A stretch of DNA of 64,000 bases from Plotosus lineatus (GCA_024760905.1 CM045729.1:75636050-75700049); one strand, 5' to 3'. Shown: positions 32,040-45,348, numbered from the stretch's first letter. The notes: generated by a model not told the origin, from the letters alone. Numbers and translations: made by a program.

Positions 32040-32395
32040 ATTTGATTCGTCTTCTGAGAGGAATAGATGAATCGTCTTCTGCTGAAAAACTGTACGTGTT
32101 GTTGGCATGAGATTCCATGGTCTTTATATCATATGCGGTGACATGCATGCATTATATTTTATGTGGTACTTTGTATCAACCCAGTGACGTCACAGTAACT
32201 TTGTGTAGGCGGAAACTTAGCAATGGCGGCTTTCGGGTCAATAACTTATACGACAAGCACAGAAAACAAAACCGCTGTGTGTGCGCAATGGTTTATTTAT
32301 GATATAAAATTTAAGCCACAATCGCTTCAATAAACTATACTTAAGCTATCGCCAACTTATTTAGTTGCCGTTTCATTTCCCCTTTCAGGCTTATC
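32040..32395. repeat. dispersed repeat, copy 2
   Basis: Uninterrupted counterpart of the repeat at 18590-19455. It runs from TCTTCTGAGAGGAATAGATG through CAATGGCGGCTTTCGGGTC to CGTTTCATTTCCCC. Confidence 0.75.
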
Positions 32396-32897
32396 TCTGG
32401 TCAACCGAGATGTGCACAACCCCACCACGGTCAGACCAGCCTACGCCCTTGCTGATCACAAACTGAAGCGTGGTCTTCCAAAAGCCAACGACCAATAAAA
32501 AATGCAGATATTTTGAATTATATTTTAATATAAAATAATATTATTAAAAATGTCATTTTTATTATTAATCCAAATGTCTTAATATTAATTTTAAAGCAGG
32601 TGTTATTAAAAAGAATGCTTTAAAATTATATATTTGTTATTTTATATAAATATAATAATATTTCATTATTATTAGACTGGTGTATAAAATAAGTATTGAT
32701 CAAGGAAATACATTGATTTATTTTATAAAAGAGGTTTGACCATTTTTTGTTTTATATCTTATTTCAAAATCCTGATCAGCAACATTTATTTGTATGCTTT
32801 CGGGATGGGGGGGGGGGTTGTTAAAAAAGTGTACTCTCTGTACGCTTGGGAAAATCTTGAAAATGTTGAATCGCCCCTGATCCAGTTTCACCTAAAT
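32396..32897. other. unassigned interval
   Basis: Very AT-rich between 32500 and 32760; a G run lies at 32808-32817. No gene is visible. Confidence 0.45.
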
Positions 32898-32916
32898 GTT
32901 CTAAAATAATGTAATA

Positions 32917-33265
32917 GGGGCAGTGGTGGTCACGTGGTATAGGGCGCTGGTTCGCTGATCCAAAGGTTGGGGGTTCGAGTCCCACTCTCCACAAGGTTGT
33001 TACTGTCCCCCCAGTGCGGCTAACTGGGTTATCAAAGGCGGGCCATGTCTCTCACTGTCTATGGTGAGAAGCATGTAAAAGAACCATTGCTGACTTTCGT
33101 AAAGAGTAGGCTGCAAAGTTGTCAGCCTGTTTCTGTCCCTTGCTATAAAGGGTTGTGACAGGAAGGGCATCCGACATAAAAACCTCTGCCAAATCAAACG
33201 TGCGAATCAGATGATTCGCTGTGGCGACTCCCGAGTAAAAGGGAAAAAGCCGAAAGGAAGACAGA
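32917..33265 (+). mobile_element. tRNA-derived SINE, type A, full length
   Basis: Head (GGGGCAGTGGTGGTCACGTG), B box (GGTTCGAGTCC), body and RTE-like tail (GATGATTCGCTGTGGCGACT). A perfect 19-bp duplication GTTCTAAAATAATGTAATA flanks it (32898-32916, 33266-33284). One of the youngest-looking copies. Confidence 0.93.
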
Positions 33266-33393
33266 GTTCTAAAATAATGTAATAAATAGTCTTCACCTGT
33301 AGGTGGCAGCAGGTGCTTTGTTGTTGACTTCCTTTTACTTTGAAACAAGAGGATTAGTGAAGTATGGATGGTGGCGGTGATTAGCAAGACAAA

Positions 33394-34410
33394 GTGGTGA
33401 CTGTGATGAAAAAGTCTTTGAAAAGGAAAAATGCCAACTCCGAACTGGACCCTGGACAAAATCTGGACCCAGATGAAGGGCTTAGTAAGAGTGGAGGTCA
33501 AAAGAAAGGAAAGACAGTGAAGTCGAGCAAAGCCTCTAGCATGAGGCAATACAGTGAAAGCAATCTGTCATTTGGATTCACTTTTACTGGAGATGAAGGT
33601 ACACCAATATCGTTGTGCTTGGTGTGTCGTGAAAGGCTATCCAACAGTTTGGTGCCAAGTAAGCTTAAACGCCATCTCCAAACTAAACAGCCTTTTCTTC
33701 AGAACAAGAATGTGGACTATTTTGTTTGCCTGCGTGAACACATGGAGAAACAGACAGCTTTCATGAGAAAAACCACACAAGTAAATGAGAGAGCCCTGAA
33801 AGCTAGCTACTGCATTACTGAACTTGTTGCTCAATCAAAAAAATCTCCCACTGTGACAGAGACATTAATACATATCGCCTGCAAAGCCATTATGAATGAG
33901 ATGCTCAGACATGAAGCGGATAAAGAAATAGCCAAAGTCCCTCTCTCAGATAACAAATCTTGAGACGTATTGATGATATGTCTGCAGACATTGAAAGTGT
34001 GGTTTTGTAAAAGATACGTATCAGTAAGAAATTTGCATTGCAACTGGATGAGTTCACTGATATTAGTGGACATGCGCAACTATTGGCCAATGTGCATTTT
34101 GTGAAACTGAAACTTGACTAAAAGCCTTGACTGGGTCAGAGACCCCTACAGTTCAGTATCAGTTGGAAAGGAAATGACTTTACAGGAGCAGGAGCAACTA
34201 AATGAACTGAGACAAAATCATCGTTTAATGCTAAGCTTTGCTGATCTCCCTTTGGACAGTTTTTGATTATCTACTGCCAAGGAGTTCCCCCATTCTGGCA
34301 AACAAAGGTATTTTGACAGTGCTCCATTTTCCACGACATATCTGTGTGAGGTGAACTTTTCAAGCCTGACTGTCATAAAAACAAAAACAGAGAGAGGTTT
34401 TTTTTTTTTT
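33394..34410 (+). pseudogene. hAT transposase with BED-type finger (ZBED5/SCAND3-like), broken
   Basis: Frame 33394-33963 (189 aa) reads like the N-terminal part of ZBED5/SCAND3-like hAT proteins: a Lys-rich start, [20 protein letters not shown], the finger CLVCRERL with Cys pair and later LKRHLQTK, then [17 protein letters not shown] and KVPLSDNKS. The expected next segment RRIDDMSADIE continues in another frame (about 33962-34110) and includes ALQLDEFTDIS, near the first catalytic Asp. After a large gap a C-terminal hAT dimerisation piece appears (STTYLCEVNFSSLTVIKTK, about 34330-34385). The order is right, but the middle is deleted and frames are broken. It is a relic, not the conserved host ZBED5 gene. 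Confidence 0.8.
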
Positions 34411-34719
34411 TTTTGAGGAAGAGCTTTGTGTGTGTCGTTTTCTGCCAGGATATCCACTCTGTTCATCCAAACAGGCCCAGGTTTCACACTGAGTGAGTAG
34501 AAATAAAGATAATAAAATACTTTTTCTTTGTGTTTATTTAATTCCTATTTAAGAACATTTGACAAGAATGACTTTAAATTATTAATATAGGCTACAGAGT
34601 CTCAATTTTTTTTAACATTTTCAGCTGGTGGTGTGCCTCAAGCTTTTTTCAAAGAAAAAAAATGTGACTGGCTCAAAAAAGGTTGAAAAACATGTTCTAT
34701 TCTGCACATTTACAGTTAG

Positions 34720-34925
34720 GAGCAATTTAAATAAGCCAGTGAGCCAAATATGCATGTCTTTGAACTCGAGGCGGAACCCAGCACACCTGAAAAGAAACTG
34801 ACACAAGCATAGGGAGAATATGCAAACTCTACACAGAAACGCTCTTGCTGAGCACTCCGTTTAAATATTGGACTATGTGATGAGGCAGAATTGCTAATCA
34901 ATATTCCACTGTGCCAGCTATACAA
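34720..34925 (-). mobile_element. degraded V-SINE-like element
   Basis: Minus-strand similarity to the widespread vertebrate tRNA-SINE module: GGGAGAATATGCAAACTCTA CACAGAAACG, with GCATAGGGAGAATATGCAAA. The head is poorly kept (CAATATTCCACTGTGCCAGC). Confidence 0.55.
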
Positions 34926-35727
34926 TAATCATCACAAACTATATTTAGTTAAACCTTATTCTGTCATTTTGTTAAGCTTAATTTGTCATACCATGCAGTT
35001 TGTTAATCTCACGCAGCACCACACAGTCAAAATACAAGTATAATTAATACAGTAATTTTCCACATTATAATACAGCCATTATTAAGATGCCATTAAAAGT
35101 ATAAATACATATCCTTAATATTAGGGTGCAAAAAATGCAAAAAATATTATCAAGGTTATTATTGTGGGCAAACACAAGGAGATACCAAAATCTGGCTCTA
35201 GAAAATAAAAAAAATATGACTCTGAAGCAGACAGAATAAACAAGGTACATAACAGAAAAGTCTATTTTGGTTTTACAAAACCTCATGCAAATAATTTGTA
35301 TTATGTTAATGAACACATTATGTTTGTTGATAAAGAATAATGATTTAAAAAATATTTAGTACTACACAAAGGCTGATTGTTGAATTAATATGTGCACACT
35401 AAATGATTGTGGAATGCAGTTACAGCCTTAAAACTGAAACTAGTGTGAAATTACTTTACTTCATATTACAGAGACTTACTCACTTTGTTTATTATTGAAG
35501 TCACAAATTCTCACGGAGGCATTTAACTTGGAGCACAATATAACATGGAAAAGAGGTGCATTCATGAGAACATTACTGCTAAAAGCCAAACTTGCTGACA
35601 CCACATTCAAGATCTCGATAGGGCTATTACTCATTTGTGCTTACTCCAGGACAAACCAGACATATTTATGTACTGAAAGGAGCCATATTGTCATCTGCTG
35701 TGGTATAGTTTTGCCTAAAAAGAAAAG
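34926..35727. other. unassigned interval
   Basis: AT-rich; no recognisable gene or repeat. Confidence 0.45.
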
Positions 35728-36110
35728 TATGTACAGTAGGCTCTTGACTATTCGCGGTTTTGCACTCACGCCCTTGACTATTCGAGGATTGCCTAGCAAC
35801 TGTCACGTGATTCAAATTCAGCCAATAGCTGGCCTCCTTTCTGCTGATTGCTTGAGATGATGTATACGCTCCTTTTCCTCATTCGCACACAAGTTGTCAA
35901 TGAGCCTTTTTTTAGTGTGTTTTAATTATTAGTTAAGCTCTATGATGCCACTCAAACGCCAGCTAAGCTTCAGAAAAAGGTAATGACATTGGATGTCTCT
36001 TCTGAAGAAATAAGACTTTCTCCTGAAGAAACAACACTTTCCTCTGAAGTGCCTGAAGAGGAATAATCATCTGAACTGTTGTAACGCTGTAGTATTAAAG
36101 TCTTTTTCAA
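35728..36110 (+). mobile_element. Tigger/pogo-like remnant, left part
   Basis: Begins TA then CAGTAGGCTCTTGACTATTC, a Tigger-type terminus. It shares the leader CCAATAGCTG and a coding start resembling MPLKRQLSFRK with 49483-50045. No right terminus is recognised. Confidence 0.6.
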
Positions 36111-36482
36111 TTATTATTCCAGTACAGTACCTAAGTTAATGTTTAGAATGTTTGTGTGTCAGTTTTCTCCCTGCTCCTTTTGAGGGGCATGGCTGAGCTG
36201 CTTGGGCTAAATGCAATTCACACCTGAATTACGTCCTCACATCTACTCCCTATAAACACAAATCGCACGCTCACCTCAATTAAAGCGCACTTGCTTGAGT
36301 CCTTCCCCTTTGAATGTGAGGCATTTGTTGCACGTGACACACAGAGCGTGTGAGACAAAGCGTGGCTTATCCGGACTTCCGATCTTTCAAGTGAGCAAGT
36401 GACGGATGCGTGTAGCATTAACCTGGATTCAAACTTATGATCTCTGGATTTATAGTCAGGCACCTTGTTGATGTGCCACTCA
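36111..36482 (-). mobile_element. possible tRNA-headed SINE of another family
   Basis: On the minus strand from 36480 the sequence runs CCTGAGTGGCACATCAACAA, GGTGCCTGACTATAAATCC, then GTTTGAATCCAGG, resembling tRNA A and B boxes at the right spacing. The body is unrecognised. Confidence 0.35.
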
Positions 36483-37343
36483 GGAGACTTTGTCTAATTA
36501 CTTTTAAGCTTCTGAAAATAGAAGAATATATGTAAAAAATATTGTAATTCCTCAACAATTAATGAAATAGTTTCATTGCAACATTACAGCTGAAAGTCTT
36601 TACTTCCAACATAACTTGATGGCTTCATTTCAAATTGACTTTGATGGTATACAGAGGCACAATTATAAGAATTGTGCTATTGCCAAAATACAGATGAAGA
36701 AACACAAAGACAGACCAAATTGATTCGACACATTCAAAATTCCATTATACAGCAGTTTCCACATTTATTGGCACTCTATGTAAAAATTAATCAGAAAAGT
36801 TTCGAAACACTTTCACAACCTTACATTGTATAAAAGAACTCTGGTTTGGAAGCTGAAGACTCTGAATGCAACAGCAGTAACCACACATACACAAAACTGC
36901 AATTTATCTAGTAGAAAGCACATTGGTGTGGGCCATCCACCAGGGGCAATTCCTTGGGGCACAACTGTGACAGGAGTTAAGGTTTTAAGGGATTTAGAGA
37001 GGGAAGAAAAATATATCCAGTAATACTTTTTTGCCTTTTTTTTTTTTTTGAAAACATGAATGTGATACATATTAAGAGAAAAACACACAGTAGTATAACT
37101 TACACTAAACTTGACTTCAAAATTCTCTGAAAACTAACAGTGATATGATTTTGAACTCAATGTATGTAAGCGAGTGCTGTAGGCTTGCTAATATACTGAC
37201 TGCAGTAAAGAACAGGAAGTGAGGCACTTAGCAGCACTGGCTTCAGAGTTGTCAAAATTCTATGTGACGGATTTTACAAGATGATCATTACATATTAACA
37301 TGACTTACAGATGAAGATGCATTTCACCCCCTAAGTATTTTAC
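36483..37343. other. unassigned interval
   Basis: No gene or repeat recognised; a T run lies at 37036-37049. Confidence 0.45.
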
Positions 37344-37361
37344 TAATTAGTTTTTTGAAAG

Positions 37362-37688
37362 GGGGCGATGGTGGCCTGATGGTAAAGGTGCTGGATCACT
37401 GATCCCAAGGTTGGGTGTTCAAGACCCACTCTTAATGGGTTGTCACTGTCCCCTCAGTGCAGCTAACTGGGTTATCAAAGGCCAGCCATGTCTCTCACTG
37501 TGTGAGGCATGCAAAAGAACCATTGCTGACTTTTGGCAAGAGTAGCTATATAGCTGTCAGCGTGTTTCTGCCCTGCGATGGCCTGGTGAGTCATTCAGGG
37601 TGTACTCTGCCCTCTCCTGGAGTCGAGTGGGATGAGCGCTAGTTGCCTCGCGACTCTAATTAGGATTGATTGGTTATAGAAAATGAAT
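37362..37688 (+). mobile_element. tRNA-derived SINE, type B
   Basis: Head GGGGCGATGGTGGCCTGATG, body and L2-type tail (GACTCTAATTAGGATTGATT). A perfect 18-bp duplication TAATTAGTTTTTTGAAAG flanks it (37344-37361 and 37689-37706). Confidence 0.9.
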
Positions 37689-37706
37689 TAATTAGTTTTT
37701 TGAAAG

Positions 37707-39114
37707 GATAAAATGATACAATAATTTATGATACCACATTACCATACTCAGGTAAATCAGGTGGCCTTTCTTAACAGAATATCTGATACATCATTTCGCT
37801 GTCCTTTAAATAAAATACAAAAAAAAGCCATCAAATAAAACAAAAACATAAATAAATCTTACGCTTTTCAATCTATACACTTATTTTCAATGCCACTTGT
37901 GGCTGTGGCGCGCAGCGGAGAGCAAATCCTTTCTGTACTCCAGTGTGTGGGAGGGGCTGATACCTTGAAACTTTAATTTTAATGGATTATATGCAACAGC
38001 TGTGCGAGTTGTTTTTGGGTAAGAGGTAAATTTCCCTCGTTTTGATCAGCTCATATGCACGAAACCCAGCAGAGCTGGCATGCAAAACACAAATGGACAG
38101 AATGAAAAAAACTCCAACCTACAGACCAGCTGATTGCCTTGGGACCATAATCAAACTCTCACGCATCAAGCGTGAGACTCATGCATCTCCTCCTCAATCT
38201 CTCACGCAAGGTGTCTAAAATCTCATGCATGAATACAATTATTTCCCAATTTTATTGTGATTTAAAATTTTTTTTAAGGATGTAATTTCTGCGAGCAAAT
38301 GCCATTGGCTATATCTTTTACGTAAACATACAGCTTCTCTTTCTGCTTCTGGCTGTGGGATCCTTTACCATAAAATCAGATACATATGCGCACTTAAAAG
38401 CTAAAGGTTGTGAAACTTGCTCAAATAATGTTTTCATTTACTAATTTAGTTAAACATAGATTTAGTTAGAATTGTTAACATTGTTAATAAGTTTCAGTTT
38501 GTAATTCCATGTGTTATTGCAATGTTGCTGCACAGGATACTTGCCATCTATATGAGTAAATTCGTGAACATTAATTTTATTAAATTAGTTTCAGTTTGTG
38601 AGCTAATTGTTTAGTTGCAAGGTTGCTGCATATGATACATGCCATCTATGAGCAAAGACAGCAAAGATTATTATGAAGAATTACGTATTTGGATAAAACT
38701 TCAAAAAAAAAAGAAAAATGTTACACTTAATACTTCTACTTTTGCCAACCTTATTTTTGATATGTTATTAGTTTACACTTCATATTTCATTAGTTCTTTC
38801 ATTGAAGATTTCATTTACATTACATTATTCAATCTTAAAGACATGTGTGTAATTTTGTATTTTTTCCCGTCTGTGTTTAAATCATTACATATAAAACTTG
38901 CATGAAATGGCTTAAAAATCACTCTTAAAACCCTTAAAACCAAAATTTTCTGGGGGAAGCCCCCCCCCCCCAGCATCGCCCTGGACGTGACCGGGGGCTG
39001 CGCCCCCTGCATCCCTGCTTCTCACTTCTCACAAGATTTATTAATCTTAGGGGTTGACAGCTATGTGGCACGCGCTTCCTGTCACATAAACACAGCAGCA
39101 TGTGAGTTGTATTG
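37707..39114. other. unassigned interval
   Basis: No gene is visible. A degenerate direct duplication of about 110 bp lies at 38494-38650 (TTTCAGTTTGT ... TTGCTGCAxATGATACxTGCCATCTAT twice). A GC-rich patch lies at 38950-39010. Confidence 0.45.
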
Positions 39115-39484
39115 ACCATGTTTGGCTCCACATGCCACATGTGCACGTGAGCGATCCTTCTCACACCTGAAAAGCATCAAGACCAACCTGCGGTCACATA
39201 ATAGATGGAAGCCTAAACGCCTGCATGAAGCTGAACCTCCCCGTATCAACCAGACTACAAAGCTATCAGAAAAAACACGCAGCACCAGAAGTCACATTAA
39301 TAGTAAAAAGTACTTTTCTTTTTAACAAATAACTTAATTATGACAATGTTGTTTAAAATAAATTCAGTCATATTATCTAAAATTGTTGGTTTCAGTATTA
39401 AAAAATATATTTGGCTCTCAGAGGATTAGATTTTAATTAATTAATTTTTTTTGGCTCTCTTAGTCAAAATGGTTCCCGACCCTG
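39115..39484 (+). mobile_element. hAT element 3' end (transposase C terminus plus terminal repeat)
   Basis: Coding remnants MFGSTCHMC and RSFSHLKSIKTNLRS match the C-terminal dimerisation block of hAT transposases such as the GTF2IRD2/Charlie-like group. The right edge GGTTCCCGACCCTG is a hAT-type terminus (complement CAGGGTCGGGAACC). The left end was not found. Confidence 0.6.
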
Positions 39485-39636
39485 ACATAGATGAATACCA
39501 TTAATTATTAACAACGACCGCCATCAGTGCTGTCAACCAACAGGGTGCTGATGGAAATTGGACTACTGTTGGTCTAAGACGTCGAAGAAGGAGAGGCGGG
39601 AGGCGTGTCCATAGGCAGAGAGAGAAGAGGAAATGC

Positions 39637-40599
39637 GTGAGCCTAGGACTGAGAGTAGGGACTTTGAATGTTGGAACTATGCAAGGAAAAGATAGGGAGC
39701 TGGCTGACATGATGCAGAGGAGGAAGGTGGACATACTGTGTGTTCAGGAGACCAGGTGGAAAGGTAGCAAGGCTAGAAGCTTAGGAGCAGGGCTTAAGCT
39801 GTTTTATCATGGTTTGGATGGGAAGAGAAATGGAGTAGGAGTCATCTTGAAGGAGGGGTTTGTCAGGAATGTTCTAGAAGTGAAAAGAGTGTCAGACAGA
39901 GTGATGAGTCTCAAGTTAGAAATTGAAGGCGTGATGGTCAATGTTGTTAGTGCTTATGCCCCACAGGCAGGATGTGAGCGAGAAGAGAAGGAGAGATTCT
40001 TGAGTGACTTAGATGAAGTGATGCAGAGTACCCCCAGAGGTGAAAGAGTGGTCATTGGGGCAGACTTCAATGGACATGTTGGTGCAGGCAACAGAGGGGA
40101 CGAGGACGTGATGGGCTGGTTTGGTATCCAGGACAGGAACACAGAAGGACAGATGTTGATCGATTTTGCAAAAAGGATGGAAATGGCTGTGGTGAATACT
40201 TTCTTCAAGAAGAAACAGGAGCATAGGGTGACATATGAAAGCGGAGCTAAGAGCACACAGGTAGACTACATCTTGTGTAGGCGATGTAATTTGAAGGAAG
40301 TCAGTGACTGCAAAGTAGTAGTGGGTGAGAGTGTTGCCAAACAGCATAGGATGGTGGTGTGCAGGATGACACCGATGGTGAGAAACGTGAAAAAGGCAAA
40401 GGCAGAGCAGAAGACAAAGTGGTGTAAGCTGAAAAAGGAAGAGTGTCGTGTTGTCTTCAAGGAGGAGTTGAAACAGGCTTTGGGTAGTCAGGAAGTGCTT
40501 CCAAATGACTGGACAACCACAGCCAATGTGATCAGGGAGACTGGTAGGAGAGTACTTGTTGTGTCCTCTGGAAGGAAAGTAGATAAGGATACTTGGTGA
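39637..40599 (+). pseudogene. RTE endonuclease domain, 320 codons
   Basis: Starts MSLGLRVGTLNVGTM. Ordered motifs: ILCVQETRWKG (Glu), VSAYAPQAGC, GADFNGHVGAGNRGDEDV (Asp and Asn), STQVDYILC, KQHRMVVCRM (near the catalytic His). The region after it (WKLKKEECRVVFKEELKQAL) is the linker to the reverse transcriptase. The frame ends at TGA 40597-40599 where other copies read Trp-Trp-Asn. Automated annotation often labels this domain as craniofacial development protein 2-like; here it is clearly part of a retrotransposon. Confidence 0.9.
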
Positions 40600-40960
40600 T
40601 GGAATGAGGAAGTGCAGGAGTGTGTACAAAAGAAGAGGTTAGCCAAGAAGAAGTGGGACATTGAGAGGACCAAAAAGAGTAAACAGGAGTACAGGGAGAC
40701 ACAGCGTAAGGCGAAGGTAGCGGTGTCAAAGGCCAAACAGAGGGCGTATGATGACTTGTATGATAGGTTGGACAGTAAGGAGGGAGAAAATTATTTATAC
40801 AGGTTAGCACAGCAGAGAAATAGAGATGGGAAAGACGTGCAGCAAGTTAGAGTGATACAGGACATGTATTGACTGATGACAGAAGTGTGCTGGGAAGATG
40901 GAAAGAGTACTTTGAAGAGCTGATGAATGAGGAAAATGAGAGACAAAAAGAGTAGAAGGG

Positions 40961-41962
40961 GTGACCGTTGAGGACCAGGAAGTAGCAAAGATTAGTAAGG
41001 GAGAAGTGAGGAGGGCATTGAAGAGGATGAAGAGTGGAAAGGCAGTTGGCCCTGATGACATACCAGTTGAGGTATGGAAGTGTCTAGGAGAGGTAGCAGT
41101 AGATTTTCTGACAAGAATATTCAACAAGGTCTTAGAAAGTGAGCAGATGCCAGAGGAATGGAGGAGAAGTGTGCTTGTGCCCATTTTTACGAACAAGGGA
41201 GATGTACAGAGTTGTGGCAAGTACAGAGGGATAAAGTTGATGAGCCATACAATGAAGTTATGGGAAAGAATAGTGGAAGCTAGACTAAGGGCAGAGGTCA
41301 GCATTTGTGAACAACAGTTTGGTTTCATGCCAAGAAAGAGCACCACAGATGCAGTGTTTGCTTTGAGGATGTTAATAGAGAAGTACAGAGAAGGTCAGAA
41401 GGAGCCGCATTGTGCCTTTGTAGATCTGGAGAAAGCATATGACAGGGTGCCGAGAGAAGAACTGTGGTATTGTATGAGGAAATCTGGAGTGGCAGAGAAG
41501 TATGTTAGAGTGGTCCAGGACATGTATGAGAGATGTAAGACAGTGGTGAGCTGTGCTGTCGGTGTGACAGAAGAGTTCAAGGTGGAGGTGGGACTGCATC
41601 AAGGGTCAGCTCTCAGCCCCTTCTTGTTTGCTATGGTGATGGACAGGCTGACAGACGAGGTTAGACAAGAATCTCCATGGACTATGATGTTTGCAGATGA
41701 CATCGTGATCTGTAGTGAGAGCAGAGAACAAGTGGAGGAAAATCTAGAGAGGTGGAGGTATGCCTTGGAAAGGAGGGGAATGAAGGTTAGTCTCAGTAAG
41801 ACAGAATCCATGTGTGTGAACGACAAGGACCCAAGAGGAACAGTGAGGTTACAGGGGGCAGAGATGGTGGAGGATTTTAAGTACTTAGGCTCAACAATCC
41901 AGAGCAATGGAGAGTGTGGAAAAGAGGTGAAGAAGCGCGTGCAGGCAGGTTGGAATGGATAG
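40961..41962 (+). pseudogene. RTE reverse transcriptase, motifs A to E present
   Basis: 333 codons containing NKGDVQSCGKYRGIKLMSH, QQFGFMPRKSTTDAVFALR, FVDLEKAYDRVPREE (motif A Asp), EVGLHQGSALSPFLFAMVMD (motif B), PWTMMFADDIVICS (motif C Asp pair) and DFKYLGSTIQSNGE. The polymerase core is therefore intact as far as I can see. It stops at 41960, where the next codons continue after a TGG-to-TAG change. The frame between it and the endonuclease is broken near 40600 and 40870, so the full polyprotein cannot be made. Confidence 0.9.
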
Positions 41963-42573
41963 AGAAAAGTGTCTAGTGTGATGTGTGATAGGAGAGTATC
42001 GGCAAGAATGAAGGGAAAAGTGTACAAGACAGTGATGTTGTATGGTTTAGAGACAGTGGCCCTGGGGAAAAGACAGGAGTCAGAGTTGGAGGTAGCAGAG
42101 ATTAAAATGTTGAGGTTCTCTTTGGGAGTGACGAGGATGGATAGGATCAGAAATGAGTACATCAGAGGGACAGCACATGTTAGATGTTTTGGAGACAAAG
42201 TCAGAGAGGCTAGATTGAGATGGTTTGGACATGTACAGAGGAGGGATAGTGAGTATATTGGTAATAGGATGCTGAGGTTGGAACTACCAGGCAGAAGGCC
42301 CAGAGGATGACCAAAGAGAAGATTTATGGATGTGGTGAAGGCGGACATGAAGGTCGTTGGAGTAAGAGTAGAAGATGCAGAGGATAGGGAGAGATGGAGG
42401 CAGATCATTTGCTGTGGTGACCCCTGAAGGGAACAGCCGAAAGGAAAAGAAGATTAAAGGTAAATTGAGCAAATTTGTTGTCACAGTGTGTATTGACCTG
42501 GAAGACCTTCGCATTAATTGGTACCCAAGACGTAGCTCTCAGTTTCAAAAAGGTTGGTGGCCCCTTGTATATA

Positions 42574-43759
<1,186 letters not shown>

Positions 43760-43760
43760 T

Positions 43761-43935
43761 AATATCAATAAATACATATTCAACACTATAAGTGGTTATA
43801 ATAACAATTAACCATTCAAAAACAATGCATAAGATGTAAATAAAATATAAACACACATACAGATGTGCGTCCGTACACACAGATGCATGCACACACACTC
43901 AGATGCGCACCTCACATAAAAATGTAAATAGTTTT
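43761..43935. repeat. dispersed repeat shared with 9281-9500
   Basis: AATATCAATAAATACATATT through AAAAATGTAAATAG matches the 9.3-kb copy. It follows directly on the Tigger-like element. Confidence 0.7.
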
Positions 43936-44709
43936 GTTTTTGTTGGTTTGATCACTGTGATCTCTTGGTACGTCGAGCTTCAGTTTCTCGGGCTTGAGTG
44001 CATCGCGGGTTTTTCAAAAATATTCATTGAAAAATAAAAAAAAAAGGAAATTAAGGAAAAATAGAAAAACAGTGAAGGAAAATATCACAAAGCAAGGCCA
44101 ATTATGCAAAAAAAACAACAACACCAAAACCCCCCCAAACAAACAAAAACAACCCCCCCTCCCCCCAACAAAGTCCATCACAGGTTTGAGGTGATGGTCA
44201 GTCCAGTACTCAGCACCACACATAACCTTTATTACTCTGACATTCTGCCTGTCTCGCTACCTGTTAATGAGAAATAATCAGATGTTGGTACTCGGATTGT
44301 GAGTGCATCCAAATGTCTTGTAGGTTGTGGGCAAATATGAAAGTGAGACATTTTGCCATTTCATGAAAATGATGCTCTTAGCAGCGCATCTCAAAGACTT
44401 GCAAAAAGGCTGGAAAAGAAAGTGGTACTAAAATGCACACCTTGGGACAGAGGCTAACCTATACACAAAAAAGTGGATGCAGAAACTGAAACAATTTCAG
44501 AATAATGTTGTTCAATATAAAATTGCAAAGACTTCGAATATATTATGTACAGAATATCATGTCATCAAAAAGATTCTGTCATATAAATTACCGCATAGGC
44601 TTAGGAACACTTCCACAAATCATTGACTGTGAACACATATAGTTTACATTCACAAATATAGGTTAAAGATTTATTATGGGGGGAAAAAAACCCTTTACGT
44701 GGACATGAT
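43936..44709. other. unassigned interval
   Basis: Contains A/C-rich low-complexity sequence at 44030-44170. No gene is visible. Confidence 0.45.
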
Positions 44710-44956
44710 CCAAAAGTGGATTGTCACTGACCCCACCCAGTGCAGCTAACTGGGTTATCAAAGGCTGGCCATGTGTCTCACTCACTGTCTTTGATGAGAG
44801 GCATGCAAAAGAACCACTGCTGACTTTCAACAAAAGTCAGCATGTTTCTGCTCTCTGATGGCCTGGTGAGCTGTTCAGGGTGTACTCTGCCCTCGCCTGG
44901 AGTTGGCAGGGATGGGCGCCAGCCTCCCCGTGACTCTAATTAGGAAATGAATGATC
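44710..44956 (+). mobile_element. SINE type B, head truncated
   Basis: Starts after the tRNA-like B box (GATCCAAAAGTGGATTGTCA) and keeps body and L2-type tail (GATGGGCGCCAGCCTCCCCG). Confidence 0.8.
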
Positions 44957-45120
44957 TAAAAATGCCTTTTCTTGGCCTAAGCTCATTAAAAATGGACTAA
45001 AGCAAAGTGAAGTGTAAGACCAAACTCTCTGGCTGTCCAGCTGCTTTTGAGGCAATCAAATTCAGCTTTAATCACATATCATGTCCAATATTCCACAGGT
45101 GATATTCATTTTTTGTATAT
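44957..45120. other. unassigned interval before the gypsy relic
   Basis: No feature recognised; it may belong to the retroelement relic that follows. Confidence 0.35.
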
Positions 45121-45348
45121 GTGGGGCTTCAAGGAAAAGTCTTTCAAATTATTCAGGCTGACATTTTATTATCACCCCAAGCTAATGGTCAAATAAAGCA
45201 AATGAACCAAGAAACCATCTGCGTCTTGAACACATTCTGTGCTGATATCCAAGAGAATATTTTAAGTGCACTTTTCCTTGTTTGCCAGTTAAAACAAAGA
45301 ATTTCAGAATGCACTTTGGACATTGCCACACATTTTTTAAAGTCTTGA
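45121..45348 (+). pseudogene. Ty3/gypsy integrase fragment
   Basis: A 75-codon frame with LSPQANGQIKQMNQETICVL NTFCADIQEN resembles the PQxNGQxExxNQE block of gypsy integrases; the catalytic Glu is Lys here. No LTR or other coding was found around it. An old fragment, unrelated in sequence to the element at the window start. Confidence 0.55.

Larger units (their letters stand above)
39508..42450 (+). mobile_element. RTE-clade retrotransposon, 5' truncated
   Basis: Starts within the 5' UTR at AACAACGACCGCCATCAGTG and runs through endonuclease and reverse transcriptase to the tail GAACAGCCGAAAGGAAAAGA. It has comparatively few lesions. No long duplication is evident at its ends. It is the plus-strand copy with the longest open frames. 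Confidence 0.92.

Noticed and set aside
32917..32995. tRNA gene (A and B boxes present)
   Set aside because: The same head occurs at ten or more sites attached to SINE bodies with target duplications; the cloverleaf is not kept.
38494..38650. Tandem repeat array or CRISPR-like direct repeats
   Set aside because: Only two degenerate copies of about 110 bp; not an array, and the genome is eukaryotic.
39637..40599. Long open frame that could be called a host endonuclease (craniofacial development protein 2-like)
   Set aside because: It is repeated at 10.6, 29.5 and 63 kb, always followed by a reverse transcriptase and with retrotransposon ends; it is the RTE endonuclease.
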